Of a stretch of 64,000 bases of DNA, positions 48,618-58,819 are shown piece by piece; within the stretch, counting starts at the first letter, position 1, and each line of letters starts with the position of its first letter. Made by a program: the position numbers and the translations under genes. A model generated the notes under the pieces. The model was given only the letters and a program-made list of their open reading frames with translations. It had not been told where the DNA came from and searched no databases. Origin of the DNA: Terrirhizobium terrae (lineage in GTDB: Bacteria; Pseudomonadota; Alphaproteobacteria; Rhizobiales; Rhizobiaceae); assembly GCF_030323265.1 (NCBI RefSeq), contig NZ_CP104990.1:310001-374000 (forward strand), in the 5' to 3' direction.

Positions 48618-50494
48618 CTACCAGACCACGGGGTGGGTTGCGCCGGTCAGGACGTTGACGAAACCTTCCGGCGCGCGCTCGGACGGTGCGACGAGAACCC
48701 AGCGCCAGGGCGAGCAGGTCAGGGTCGCGAATGAAAGCCGCTCCGGAAAACCCGGCCACCAGCGCGGCGAAAACGTCGGCTCGTACATCCAGTCGATGGT
48801 CTCACCCGCCTTGTAGAGCGCCAGCATCTCGGCATCGAGCGCCTCGGCGCTCCTTGCCGTCATCAGCCCGCCCACTTCATAATGGACGCGGGCAATCACC
48901 TTGCCACCGGAAACCAGGACCCAGCCGCCCTGCTGCGCCTTCAATTCGTTGGCCACCATCGCCATGGCTTCGTCGGAGGACCCGACAACCCAGATATTGT
49001 GCTTGTCGTGACCGAGCGTTGAGCCGAGCGCCGTGTCCGGCGTGCGCGGTCCGGTGCCGAGCCAGAACATTTTCGACACCTTCGCCTCACCGGAAAACCG
49101 GTCGACGATCGAGAATTTGGTGACGTTACGGTCATGATCGCGCTGGGCCACGCCATCAACCACGGGCAATTCCATGGTGATAAAGTCATCCGACCAGTGG
49201 AAGGGCGCAGCAGCGCCGCCTGGACAGTTTCACGGCCCTCCGGCGCAGCAATGCGGAAATCCTCCGCCGTGACTTCGCGCTCTATCGTCACCGTCCTGGT
49301 CGCCCAGTCCGGCCAGTCGATCTTCGGCAGAGACCCGATGAATGCCTTCCCTTCCGAAGCAGGTTTCCCGTCCGCCCACACCTTGGCGATCGACAGTTTC
49401 TGCACGTCGTCGAGAAGAACGATGTCGGCGAACCGGCCGGGCGCGATCGAACCGACCCAGGGCGTCAGGCGCATATGCCGTGCCGGATTGATGGTGACGC
49501 ACTGGATAGCGATTTCCGGCGAAAGCCCATTCTCGATCGCAAGCCGCACATTGTAATCAGTGGCGCCCATCTTCAGCGTGTCGGAAGCGCTGCGGTCGTC
49601 GGTGACGAAGGCGATCTGCGACCAGTCGGAAAGCCCCTTATCGATCAGCCCGCCGATGACTTCTGGCAGCGAATGAGGCCGGAGTTCGATGAATAGGCCG
49701 TGTCGCAGCTTGTCCCATACTTCCTCCAGGAACCACCCCTCGTGATCGGAGGCGAGACCGGCTGCGGCAAAGGCATTGATCGAGGCGAGATCGCGCAGGC
49801 CCGCGCCATGGCCTTCCACAACGCCGCGGCTCTCGAACGTCGCGCCGATCATGCCCCACAGCCGATCATAGGACGGGTTGGAAGGGTCGGTGATGGAAGG
49901 CCAGTCCATGACCTCGTCCAGCCCCGCCACCATCAGGCTTTCATTCAGGAACCGCTTCTGGTCGTCATAGCCAAAATGCCCGCCGCCCCATTCATAAGCG
50001 GTCGGCGGCACGGCCGAGCCCGGCAGCGGAAAGATCTTCATAGGCGAACCGGCACGCCGCGCCGTCAGCCAGAACTCGAGGTTTTTCGCGCCGTTGACGT
50101 TGGAGAACTCATGGCTTGCCTCGCAAACCCAGGTCACGCCATGGGGCATGACGAGCGCCGCTTCGTATTCCGGCGTCAGATGCGAGCTCTCGATATGCTT
50201 GTGCGCCTCGCCGAAGCCCGGCACTGCCCAGAGATCGGGTTCATGCATGCGCTCGGCGACCTCGCCCGTATAGGAGCCTGCCGGACCGACATAGGCGATG
50301 CGCCGCCCCTTGATGACGATTTCCTGGTCGTCGAGCCATGTGCGGCTGTGCACGTCGAGCAGCTTGCCTACTCTCAGCAGAGTGTCCGCAGGCCGTTTGC
50401 CGAGCGCGGTCAGCACTAGGTCCTGCCGGATTACCACTTCGTCGGCGGCGTTGATCAGCAGATCGTCGGGAAGTGTGGGTGCAGCATGGGTCAT
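48618..50494 (-). pseudogene. ade: Adenine deaminase, frameshifted as written
   Basis: Amidohydrolase-fold enzyme of 625 aa after repair. It has an N-terminal metal site PGFGEAHKHIESSHLTPEYEAALV, GATFESRGVVEGHGAGL, and VTDDRSASD with the catalytic aspartate. The C-terminal domain ends with NIWVVGSSDEAMAMVANELKAQQGGWVL. It breaks where the A2 at 49201-49202 needs a third A, giving LRPFHWSDDFITMELPVVDG. It deaminates adenine to hypoxanthine. It is divergent from an ABC transporter, which may share its substrate class. Confidence 0.85.
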
Positions 50495-50688
50495 GAAGGG
50501 CCTCTTGATTTCGGCCGGAACCTAGTCTCGCCGACTGACGGTGTAAACCGCGCTGCCCTTGCCCGCTGCCGCCAAAACCGTGGACTGCTCAGTAAACAGG
50601 CTTGCAGGCAAGCGGCACAAAAAATAGAATTGCCCCCAAAAGTCCGGGGTGATCCCGGTCAACCGGTTTCCCGAAAGGTCTTCGTCTC

Positions 50689-51729
50689 GTGAACGTTTCC
50701 CGTCTTCTCCGCGTCTCGGCACTCGCCGTCATCGCCTCGCTCGCCGGCACAGTCTCCGCAAGCGCTCAGTCGAAGACCCTCACCATTTCGTGGTGGGGCT
50801 ATAACGGCGAGAAGATGAACGCCAACATCATCGAGCCGTTCAAGAAGATTTGCGGATGCGACATCGTCTTCGAAACCGGCAACAATGCCGACCGCCTGAA
50901 CAAGCTGCGCCTGCGTGACGGCAAGGGCGTCGACGTCATCTATCTCTCCGACAGCTTCTCCCAGCTCGGCATCGAGCAGGGGCAGTTCATGGAAATCGAC
51001 CCAGCCAAGATCCCGAACCTGTCGGAAATCTATGAGCTCGGCCGCCAGCCGCAGGGTAAGTACGGCCCGGCCTACACGATCGGCCGCGTCGGCATCGTCT
51101 ATGACGCAGCCAAGGTCGATCCGGCCATCACCTCCTGGAACGATCTGTGGCGCGCCGATCTCGAAAAGTCGATCTCCCTGCCGGGCATCACCACCACGGC
51201 CGGCCCGATGGTCGTGATGCAGGCCGGCAAGCACGCGCAGTCGGACGCATTCGAGGATAGCGAAGGCGCCTTCTCGGCGATCGAGGAACTGAAGCCGAAT
51301 GTGGTGAAGAACTACAATACCGGCTCCGAGCTGGTGAACCTCATCTCCACCGGCGAAGTCCGCGTCGCCATCGCCCAGGATTTCACGCTCGCCTCCATGC
51401 AGGCCGCCGTGCCGACCATGACCTGGGCGAAGCTTACCGACGGCGATATCGCAACGCTCAACACGGTCAATATCCCCAAGGGGTCGGAAAACGTCGAGCT
51501 CGCCTACCAGTTCATCAACTTCGTGCTGTCGAAAGAAGTCCAGCAGAAGGAAGCCGAGCAGGGCGTCGACGCACCGATCAACACCAAGGTCGAGCTGACA
51601 CCGGAACAGGCCAAGACCTGGACCTACGGCGCCGAACAGGTCGGTGCCCTGACGCTCATCGACTATGCCAAGCTGAACGAGGCCAAGACCGACTGGATCG
51701 ACCAGTGGAACGAGCTGTTCGCGCAGTGA
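50689..51729 (+). CDS. PotD-type periplasmic substrate-binding protein
   Basis: The 346-aa protein has a signal peptide (MNVSRLLRVSALAVIASLAGTVSASAQ) and a spermidine/putrescine-type binding fold (TISWWGYNGEKMNANIIEPFKKICGCDIVFE, later YDAAKVDPAITSWNDLW). The start is GTG 50689. It is separated from its permease genes by a palindromic repeat. The ligand could be a polyamine, but purines or other cations are possible given the divergent adenine deaminase. Confidence 0.85.
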   Translation: MNVSRLLRVSALAVIASLAGTVSASAQSKTLTISWWGYNGEKMNANIIEPFKKICGCDIVFETGNNADRLNKLRLRDGKGVDVIYLSDSFSQLGIEQGQFMEIDPAKIPNLSEIYELGRQPQGKYGPAYTIGRVGIVYDAAKVDPAITSWNDLWRADLEKSISLPGITTTAGPMVVMQAGKHAQSDAFEDSEGAFSAIEELKPNVVKNYNTGSELVNLISTGEVRVAIAQDFTLASMQAAVPTMTWAKLTDGDIATLNTVNIPKGSENVELAYQFINFVLSKEVQQKEAEQGVDAPINTKVELTPEQAKTWTYGAEQVGALTLIDYAKLNEAKTDWIDQWNELFAQ

Positions 51730-51760
51730 GCGAACCGTCGGCGTGAGCTTTAAAAGACAG

Positions 51761-51888
51761 CGCCCCCTCACCCGGCCTCCGCTTCGCTCGGCCACCCTCT
51801 CCCCGCTGGGGAGAGGAAGCAGGCCAGCGGGGCGGCACATTCCTTCTCCCTCTCGGGGAGAAGGTGCCCAAAGGGCGGATGAGGGGGA
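51761..51888. repeat. RIME-like palindromic element
   Basis: CCACCCTCTCCCC...GGGGAGAGG at the left, and TTCCTTCTCCC...GGGAGAAGGTGCCC...GGGCGGATGAGGGG at the right, carry the same modules as 24479-24614, partly in the opposite orientation. It lies between the binding protein and the first permease. A hairpin here could set the usual excess of binding protein over permease transcript. Confidence 0.75.
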
Positions 51889-51914
51889 AACGCACTGAAT
51901 GAGATAACTATCCC

Positions 51915-52739
51915 ATGAACAAATTTGCCAAATGGGGCCTGACAATGCCCGCGACGATCCTCGTCGTGGCACTGCTTGTCGTCCCGGTCCTCGCCACCAT
52001 CGCCACGACATTCGGCGAGCCGAAGGGCGGCTTCTCGACCTATACCGCCTTCTTCAACAGCGGCTTCCGTACCAATATCCTCTACCGTACGCTCCGCATC
52101 GCGCTGATCACCACGGCGATCTCGCTCGTCATCGGCTTCCTCACCGCCTATGTGATCGCCCAGATGCCCGGCCGGCTGAAATCCATCGCCATCATCGCCG
52201 CCGTCTTCCCGCTGCTCACCGGCGTCGTGGTGCGCTCCTTCGCCTGGCTGATCATTCTCGGCAAGAACGGGATCATCAATGATACTCTGATGTCGCTCGG
52301 CATCATCTCCGAGCCGCTGTCGATGCTCTATACCGAAGGCTCGGTCATCGTCGCGATGGTCTATCTCTTCGTGCCGCTGATGATCCTGACTTTGACCGGC
52401 GTTCTCGAAGGCATTCCGCGCGATGTCGTGGAAGCCTCCGCCTCGCTTGGCGCAAAGCCGATCGCCACCTTCCTTCAGGTCCTCCTGCCGCTGGCGGTGC
52501 CCGGCCTCATCGTCGGCGCGGTGCTGGTCTTCACCGGCAGCTTCACCTCCTACGCGACGCCACAGCTTCTCGGCGGCGAGCAGATGATGATGATGGGCAC
52601 GCTTCTCTACCAGCGCGCCATGGTCACCTTCGACTGGGTCGGCGCCTCCACCATCGCGGCGATCATGGTGGTCATCACCATCGTGGTCGTTTCGATCATG
52701 AGCCGCATGGCGCGGCGTCTCAACCCAATGGCCGTGTAA
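51915..52739 (+). CDS. PotB-type ABC transporter permease
   Basis: Inner-membrane permease of 274 aa with six helices. The binding-protein-dependent transport signature lies in LEGIPRDVVEASASLGAKPIATFLQVLLPLAVPG (residues about 158-190). GAGATAACTATCCC precedes the ATG. It is followed 17 bp later by the PotC-type partner. Confidence 0.9.
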   Translation: MNKFAKWGLTMPATILVVALLVVPVLATIATTFGEPKGGFSTYTAFFNSGFRTNILYRTLRIALITTAISLVIGFLTAYVIAQMPGRLKSIAIIAAVFPLLTGVVVRSFAWLIILGKNGIINDTLMSLGIISEPLSMLYTEGSVIVAMVYLFVPLMILTLTGVLEGIPRDVVEASASLGAKPIATFLQVLLPLAVPGLIVGAVLVFTGSFTSYATPQLLGGEQMMMMGTLLYQRAMVTFDWVGASTIAAIMVVITIVVVSIMSRMARRLNPMAV

Positions 52740-52756
52740 TGGGGGCGGTGTAAGTC

Positions 52757-53545
52757 ATGGTAGCCCGTATCCACCCGCTCCTCGGCGCCTTCGCCATCCT
52801 CGTCTTCCTGTTCCTGCTCGCGCCCCTTGTTATTATCGTCGGTGCGTCGCTCAGCGACACGACCTACCTGACCTTCCCACCGCAGGGCCTGACGTTGCGC
52901 TGGTTCGCCAACATTTTCGAGATTTCGGCCTTCCGCAACACCGCGATCACCAGTTTCCAGGTGGCGATATTAGGCACCGCGCTCTCACTCCTGATTGGCA
53001 TCCCGGCGGCCTATGCGCTCAACCGCTACCGGGTCGGCTTGCCGAAATGGCTCGGCACGCTCTTCGTCCTCCCCATCCTGGTGCCGGAGATCGTCTTCGG
53101 CTTCTCGCTGCTTAAGTCGATTACGATCGGGCTCGGCCTGCCGATCTACCCGAGCCTGATCATCGGCCATGCGCTGCTGGTCCTGCCCTATTCGGTACGC
53201 GTCGTCGGTGCCTCGCTCGCCTCATTCGATTTTTCCGTAGAGGAAGCCGCCATCAGCCTCGGTTGCCCGCCGCTGAAGACCTTCATGACGGTCGTCCTGC
53301 CGAATATCCGCGCTGGCGTCATCGCCGCCTTCATCCTGGCCTTCATCACCTCGATCAACGACGTGTCGATCTCGGTCTTCCTGACAGGCCCCGGCATTTC
53401 CACCCTGCCGATCCAAATCTTGGCCCATATGGAACAGTTCTTCGACCCGACCATCGCTTCCGTTTCCGTGCTCCTGATGCTCGTCACCGTCGGCGTCATG
53501 GCCATCGTCGAGGCGACCCTCGGCCTCACCTTCCTGACCAAATAA
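52757..53545 (+). CDS. PotC-type ABC transporter permease
   Basis: Second permease, 262 aa, six helices. The EAA-type loop is VEEAAISLGCPPLKTFMTVVLPNIRAGV (residues about 157-185). GGGGGCGGTG lies upstream of the ATG. It pairs with the PotB-type permease to form the membrane channel of the importer at 50689-54620. Confidence 0.9.
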   Translation: MVARIHPLLGAFAILVFLFLLAPLVIIVGASLSDTTYLTFPPQGLTLRWFANIFEISAFRNTAITSFQVAILGTALSLLIGIPAAYALNRYRVGLPKWLGTLFVLPILVPEIVFGFSLLKSITIGLGLPIYPSLIIGHALLVLPYSVRVVGASLASFDFSVEEAAISLGCPPLKTFMTVVLPNIRAGVIAAFILAFITSINDVSISVFLTGPGISTLPIQILAHMEQFFDPTIASVSVLLMLVTVGVMAIVEATLGLTFLTK

Positions 53546-53561
53546 GATAAGAAGACCAGCC

Positions 53562-54620
53562 TTGACCGTATCGCTGACCATCGAAAACCTTTCCGCTCAT
53601 TACGGCCAGACCCAGGTGCTCAAAGACCTGTCGATCTCGGTTGCCGCCGGTGAACTTGTGTCGTTGCTCGGGTCCTCCGGCTGCGGCAAGACGACGACGC
53701 TCAGGATCGTTGCCGGCTTCCTGCAACCGACCTCCGGCCATGTCCGCCTTGGCGATCGTGACCTCACCACGCTGCCAGCTCATGCGCGCGATATCGGCCT
53801 CGTCTTCCAGAACTACGCGCTCTTCCCGCATCTGACGGTACAGGACAATGTCGCCTTCGGCCTGAAACAACGCGGCGTCTCCGCTGCCGACCGTGCCAAG
53901 CGCGCGACAGCCATGCTGGAACGCGTCGGCCTTTCCAACCTTGCCGACCGCCTGCCCGCCGCGCTTTCGGGCGGCCAGAAGCAGCGTGTGGCGCTTGCCC
54001 GCGCCCTCGTCATCGAACCGCCGCTCCTGATGTTCGACGAGCCGCTCTCCAACCTCGATGCGAAACTGCGCGTCGACATGCGCGTCGAGATCCGCCAGCT
54101 GCAGAAGGCGAACGGCACGACCTCGCTCTATGTCACCCATGACCAGGAAGAGGCATTCTCGATCTCCGACCGCGTCGCGATCATGAATGCCGGCCGCATC
54201 ATGCAGCTCGACACGCCGGAAGTGCTCTATCAGAAGCCCGCCAACGCATTCGTCGCCCGTTTCGTCGGCTTCGAGAACCTGATCCCGATGAAGGTCGTTT
54301 CCCGCGACGGCGCGATCGTCACGGCAGAGGCCGCAGGCGGCGCGCAGCTGCATCTGTTGCAGGACGTCTTCGGCCCGATCAAGGACGATTTCGTCCTCGC
54401 GACCCGTCCCGACGGCCTCGTCGTGCGCCGCGATGGCGAAGGCGTGCCCGCCACGCTCGGCACCCGCACCTATCTCGGCCGCGCCTATCAGTACAAATGC
54501 GGGACGGCGGCCGGCGAAATCACCGCCAATGGTGCACTGTCCGAACCGTTCGAGCCCGGCGACAAGGCCGTTCTCGTTCCCATGCCGGAACAGTGCTGCA
54601 TTCTCGATTCCGAGATCTGA
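53562..54620 (+). CDS. PotA-type ABC transporter ATPase
   Basis: The 352-aa ATPase has Walker A GSSGCGKTT, signature LSGGQKQR and Walker B LLMFDEPLSNLD. A C-terminal TOBE regulatory domain follows (about 275-350). It starts at TTG 53562; the N-terminus MTVSLTIENLSAHYGQTQVL is a normal PotA opening. It is the last gene of the four-gene importer. The closest family names include spermidine/putrescine and iron(III)-type ATPases, so the family alone does not fix the cargo. Confidence 0.88.
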   Translation: MTVSLTIENLSAHYGQTQVLKDLSISVAAGELVSLLGSSGCGKTTTLRIVAGFLQPTSGHVRLGDRDLTTLPAHARDIGLVFQNYALFPHLTVQDNVAFGLKQRGVSAADRAKRATAMLERVGLSNLADRLPAALSGGQKQRVALARALVIEPPLLMFDEPLSNLDAKLRVDMRVEIRQLQKANGTTSLYVTHDQEEAFSISDRVAIMNAGRIMQLDTPEVLYQKPANAFVARFVGFENLIPMKVVSRDGAIVTAEAAGGAQLHLLQDVFGPIKDDFVLATRPDGLVVRRDGEGVPATLGTRTYLGRAYQYKCGTAAGEITANGALSEPFEPGDKAVLVPMPEQCCILDSEI

Positions 54621-54773
54621 GCCGCGGTCCCACGCAAACTACCGTAACAAACAGGAAATCCGCACGCGACAAATGGAGGCGAAAAACGTCTCCATCGCGA
54701 CACGGTGCGCTTGTCCCTGCAGGCACATCGGGCCGCGATCCTCTAAAACCTGACGAACCACGAGGATAATCAC

Positions 54774-55013
54774 GTGCATAAATATCTGACCGCAATTTTC
54801 CTGATGACCGCCGGTACGGCCTCCGCGCAGCAGATGTCGATGTCCGACAAGATGGCGCTGCGCGACAACTGCAAGCAAGACATCCAGACCCTGTGCCCGA
54901 ATGCGAAGCCGGGTGGTGGAGAAGTGCTCGCCTGCGTGCAGGAAAAGAAGGCGCAGCTTTCCGAGCAGTGCTCGACCACTATCGCCGAACTGATGGCGAA
55001 GCGTAAGAACTGA
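54774..55013 (+). CDS. Small cysteine-rich-repeat periplasmic protein
   Basis: The 79-aa protein starts at GTG with a signal peptide (MHKYLTAIFLMTAGTASA). The mature 60 residues hold CKQDIQTLCPNAKPGGGEVLACVQEKKAQLSEQC, four cysteines in two pairs, as in the Cys-rich (GLG1-type) repeat. GAGGATAATCAC precedes the start. It is probably disulphide-bonded and periplasmic; function is unknown. Confidence 0.72.
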   Translation: MHKYLTAIFLMTAGTASAQQMSMSDKMALRDNCKQDIQTLCPNAKPGGGEVLACVQEKKAQLSEQCSTTIAELMAKRKN

Positions 55014-55262
55014 CGGATTTCCGGGGTCCGCAGCGTCCATAGCGTGTCGTGGCTGGCGCGGAGCGCTGCGGACCCCACCGTCATGTCGGGCACCACCTGC
55101 CGGGATAAAGGTCCGCCCTCCCGCAGGTGGTGCCCCGGCTCCCGTCAAAGAAACCGTCATCCAGGGCCCGAACGGCCCCTATTCCTTGAAACCGTAGACC
55201 ATGCAATGCGGCCGGCATCGCCGGCGGCTGCGAACGGTATCGATCAACGAAAGGACGTCGAA

Positions 55263-55631
55263 ATGCGCTTTCCCATCCGCAAGGCCGTTCTCGGCATGGC
55301 TGCCATGGCAAGCCTTCTCGCCATCTCCCATGCCATGACCAGCGCAGCCGATCTCGCTCAAAGCGACCGTCTTTCCATCCCGCGCGCAATCCCCCAGGCG
55401 AGCCCCCAGAACATCCCGGAGGACGACACGCTCGGCCTCGATTGCGTGGCCGAGGCTACGGCCTTCACCGAGGTCGCCGATCTTGCCTATGTCTTCAAGG
55501 AGGATGGTGGCGTCCTTGCCGGTGCGCTCTTCGACCTGCGCGAACAGCTGCTCGATTGCCTCGCCACATCCAGCGAGGAGCGGGACGGCCAGTCCTTCAC
55601 GCCCAGCCGCCAGGAGATGAGGTCGATCTGA
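55263..55631 (+). CDS. Exported hypothetical protein, 122 aa
   Basis: It has a signal peptide (MRFPIRKAVLGMAAMASLLAISHAMTSAA), then a Pro/Gln-rich stretch and an acidic C-terminal half (LAYVFKEDGGVLAGALFDLREQLLDCL) with two cysteines. GAAAGGACG lies upstream of the ATG. The longer frame to 55044 is rejected because it starts in non-coding sequence. No family is recognised. Confidence 0.6.
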   Translation: MRFPIRKAVLGMAAMASLLAISHAMTSAADLAQSDRLSIPRAIPQASPQNIPEDDTLGLDCVAEATAFTEVADLAYVFKEDGGVLAGALFDLREQLLDCLATSSEERDGQSFTPSRQEMRSI

Positions 55632-55681
55632 CGCTGTTAGCATGACGGAGGGAAGGAGCGTTTCCACGTCCGGCCCTCACT

Positions 55682-55939
55682 TCAATGCATGGTCCAGGAG
55701 CATTCCATCCGCAATAGCCGGCTTGACGGCTCGAAGCGCGGATCGGACCGGCATTCGATCTCCTCCATGGAATAGACTTCCGGCTGCCGGCGCTCGGCAT
55801 CGCCGCCATCGAGCTGCGCCGCGACCCTGGTCATCAGCGCGGAGAGTTCCGATACCCGCACGCCATCGGCTTTCATCACCTGGCGGATCAGCGGATCCTT
55901 GAGCATATCCAGTCTGGACATCGTCGTTTCTTCGGCCAC
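55682..55939 (-). CDS. Conserved hypothetical protein, 85 aa
   Basis: Small helical protein (MSRLDMLKDPLIRQVMKADGVRVSELSALMTRVAAQL...). AAGGAG sits eight bases before GTG 55939; an ATG six codons in is the alternative. Its coding pattern fits the region. It precedes the two-component genes on the same strand but downstream of them, so a link is only positional. Function is unknown. Confidence 0.55.
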   Translation of the reverse strand: MAEETTMSRLDMLKDPLIRQVMKADGVRVSELSALMTRVAAQLDGGDAERRQPEVYSMEEIECRSDPRFEPSSRLLRMECSWTMH

Positions 55940-56012
55940 GTCTTCAACTCCTTGATCTCGGTTGGAGCATTTGCGTAGCCTGTTGATATTTGCCGGCGTC
56001 TGCAGAACTATT

Positions 56013-57361
56013 TCAATTCAATGCCTTCTGCGTGTGGTCTGAAACATTGGCGAGCGGCAGGCAGACTGTCGCCACGAGCCCCGACCCCGCTTTCCTGTTG
56101 GATAGCGCAATCGTCCCGCCATGCGCGTCGAGGATCTGCTTGACGATCGCAAGCCCGAGCCCCGTGCCTCCGTGTGCTCGATTGCGCGATGGTTCGGCGC
56201 GGAAGAACGGTTCGAAAACGAGTGCCAGATCCTCCTCCCGGACCCCCGGCCCGTCATCCTCGACGATCACACAGGCCATGTCCTCACGCTGTTGCGTCAA
56301 CACCCTGGCTTGCTCGCCATAGCGCAGCGCGTTGGACAGGAGATTGTCGATCACGCGGGCCAGCGCCGATTGAGGCACCCGGACGTCCAGCCGCTCGCGT
56401 GAGGGCTCAACCTCGATACGCCCACCTGCAGGGTCGGCCTCTGCGGCACAGCGCCTGACCGCCTCGTTGAGATCGACCGTCTCCGCCGCGGATTTCGCCG
56501 AGGCATCGCTGGCAAACAGAAGCACATCGCTCAGCAGCTGCTCCATCGCCTCGACATCGGTGATCGCCTTGTCACGATGGGCACCCGCCGGCATCATTTC
56601 CAGCCGCAGGCGAAAGCGCGTCAGATAGGTCTTCAGGTCGTGGGACACGGCCCCGAGAAAGATAGTGCGGTTGTTGATCAGTCCGAGAATGCGCTCCTGC
56701 ATGTTGTTGATCGCGCGGATCAGGGTTCTCAGCTCGCGCGCGCCGCGCTCCTTCACCTGCACCGGCTCGATCCGGTTACCGAGCTCGTCGATACTCTGCG
56801 CCAGCTTTGCCAGCGGCCTCGTTTCGCGCGCGACGGCCAGCACCGCGATGATCGCGACGACAATGCCGAAGAAGCCGGCGAGGAAGCCGATCGGCACATT
56901 CCATACCCTGAGCGTCGTCTCGTCGGAAACCGTGAAGACAGCCACTTCGCCGCTTTTCAGCCCGACGGCGAGGGCGAGAGTGAAGTTGCTCCGCCTTCCT
57001 CCCCCGTGGCAATCACACCGGCCCTGACCATCCTGGTCGGATCATAGTCGTTGACCATTTTCTGGGCCGTGACGCGCATGCGCGAAAAGCTGAAATCATC
57101 CTCGAAGGTTGGCGGGATCCGCGGGTAGACTGAGACCTGGAAGCCGGAGACGCTTGCCACCGAAAGCACATCCTCCCGTGTGGCGGCGCTGGTCTCGTCC
57201 AGCAGACGGACCACATCGGAGATGCGCTCGGCGATCGCATAGGGCGGTGTCGGTGACTTTTCGCCCTGACGCAGATAGGAAATCACCACCACGAGCTGGC
57301 TGACGAACAGCGCAGCCGTGACGATCAGTGCAATTCTGGCGACGATGCCGATTTTTCTCAT
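56013..57361 (-). pseudogene. Sensor histidine kinase, frameshifted as written
   Basis: The repaired protein is 449 aa with two membrane helices (residues about 8-28 and 145-170), a periplasmic loop and a HAMP domain (ETRPLAKLAQSIDELGNRI). The HisKA box is AVSHDLKTYLTRFRLRLE (H, then D-L-K-T-Y where many kinases have T-P). The ATPase domain has NLLSNALRYG, DDGPGV and GGTGLGLAIVKQI. One added base at C2 56991-56992 gives GEEGGSNFTLALAVGLKSGEVAVF and rejoins the halves. It pairs with the response regulator 5 bp upstream. Confidence 0.87.
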
Positions 57362-57366
57362 TCAGC

Positions 57367-58086
57367 CTAACCGTTTGTCACTGTCGGGTTGAAGAGATAG
57401 CCGGCATTGCGCACGGTGGTGATCACCTGCACGTCGGGCGGCAGGCAGGCGGCAAGCTTGGTCCGCAGCCGCGAGATGGCGACATCGATCGTCCGGTCAT
57501 AGGTTTCCGCCGTCGAGCCGCGTGTATAATCGAGCAGCTGGTCTCTCGACAGCACGCGCCGCGGCCGTTCCAGAAAGCAGGCAAGCAGGTCGAACTCGGT
57601 TGTCGTCAGCGGCACGACGGTGCCCTCCTCGGTCGTGATGCTGCGCGCCTCCGGATCGACGACGAGGCCGGCAAACCGCTTGATGCCCGATCCTCCCTCC
57701 GTATGTCCCGAATGCGGATTCGTCCGCCGCAGCACCGCCTTGATGCGGGCCAGCAGTTCACGCGGATTGAACGGCTTGCCGAGATAATCGTCGGCACCGA
57801 ATTCCAGGCCGACGATGCGGTCGATCTCCTCGGTCTTTGCCGTCAGCATGATGATCGGCACCTGCGACTTGGCGCGGATACGGCGGCAGAAGGACAGGCC
57901 GTCTTCGCGCGGCATCATCAGGTCCAGAATGATGAGGTCGGGCCATTTGCGCTCCACCAGCCGGTCGGCCGAAGGCGGGCTGTCGGCGGTGTGGACCAGA
58001 TAGCCCTCGGCCGTCAGGAACTCGTCGAGCAGATCGCGGATTTCCGGATCGTCTTCGACCACCAGGATTTTCACTGTCTCTTCCAT
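57367..58086 (-). CDS. OmpR-family response regulator
   Basis: The 239-aa protein has a receiver domain with VVEDD, phospho-Asp in LIILDLMMPRED and lysine in GKPFNPRELLARI. A winged-helix DNA-binding domain follows (PLTTTEFDLLACFLERPRRVLSRDQLLD, RTIDVAISRLRTKL). It is the first gene of a regulator-kinase operon, 5 bp before the kinase. Target genes are not evident; the divergent HdeD-like gene is a candidate. Confidence 0.93.
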   Translation of the reverse strand: MEETVKILVVEDDPEIRDLLDEFLTAEGYLVHTADSPPSADRLVERKWPDLIILDLMMPREDGLSFCRRIRAKSQVPIIMLTAKTEEIDRIVGLEFGADDYLGKPFNPRELLARIKAVLRRTNPHSGHTEGGSGIKRFAGLVVDPEARSITTEEGTVVPLTTTEFDLLACFLERPRRVLSRDQLLDYTRGSTAETYDRTIDVAISRLRTKLAACLPPDVQVITTVRNAGYLFNPTVTNG

Positions 58087-58206
58087 ATCTTCCGACTCTC
58101 TTCATCCATCTGGACTGCCTGACAGTAACATTCCGTCACACCGACGGCATCAAGCAGCAAAACGCAGGAGGCATGGTCGGCGAAACTCATGTCGTCGAGG
58201 TCATCC

Positions 58207-58799
58207 ATGTCTTTCCCGGTCCGCAATCTTCCCGCCGCCCGTACGCTCGTCACGCTGAAAAGGCGACAGGCAACCATCCTCGTTATGGGCATATTGACCG
58301 CCGCAGCCGGCTTCATGTTCAGCTGCAACGTCGTTGCCCTCAACGTCGTCTCATGGCCGGTCATCGGGCTGATCCTCTGCGTCACCGGCCTGCTCCAGCT
58401 CGTCATCGCCTGGCAGGTCCGGGAACGCATGCAGCTTCCCGCCTGGGGGATGGTCGCCACGTTCTATCTGTTCTTCGGCCTGTTCGCCCTCACCAGCCCT
58501 CCCCGCAGCTTGCCATCCTGGCGCTTTTCTTCTTTGCGGGTGTCATCGCCACCGGCGCTATGCGCTGCTATTGCGGCTACATCTTCCGGGACATGCGCGG
58601 TTGCCACTGGCTGATCGCCGGAGGCGCCCCCGCGATCGGCATCGGTGGGTTCCTCGCGCTCCAATGGCCGCATGGAGATCTCGAACTGGCCGGACTGCTC
58701 ATGGCGCTGGATCTCGGCCTCTATGGCGTCAGCCTTATCGGCTTCTCGCTGCTTCTCGGCGATTTCGCGAGCGAAGCGGAGCGAGAGCCACCGCGATGA
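58207..58799 (+). pseudogene. HdeD-family (DUF308) membrane protein, frameshifted as written
   Basis: Six-helix membrane protein of 197 aa after repair, like HdeD acid-resistance proteins (LVMGILTAAAGFMFS, SWPVIGLILCVTGLLQLVIAW). The frame breaks in the C4 run 58501-58504. One added C restores SPPPQLAILALFFFAGVIATGAMRCYCGYIF. GAGGTCATCC precedes the ATG. It is divergent from the two-component operon with 120 bp between, and may be its target. Confidence 0.78.
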
Positions 58800-58819
58800 C
58801 AAAAATGCGGTCGGCGCGG

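Noticed and set aside
50495..50688. Possible purine riboswitch between adenine deaminase and the importer
   Set aside because: I could not lay the sequence onto any known purine, xanthine or guanidine riboswitch fold; only generic short stems are seen.
50659..52011. 450-codon minus-strand frame across the PotD-type gene
   Set aside because: It crosses a palindromic repeat and has no domain; the plus strand has a clear binding protein.
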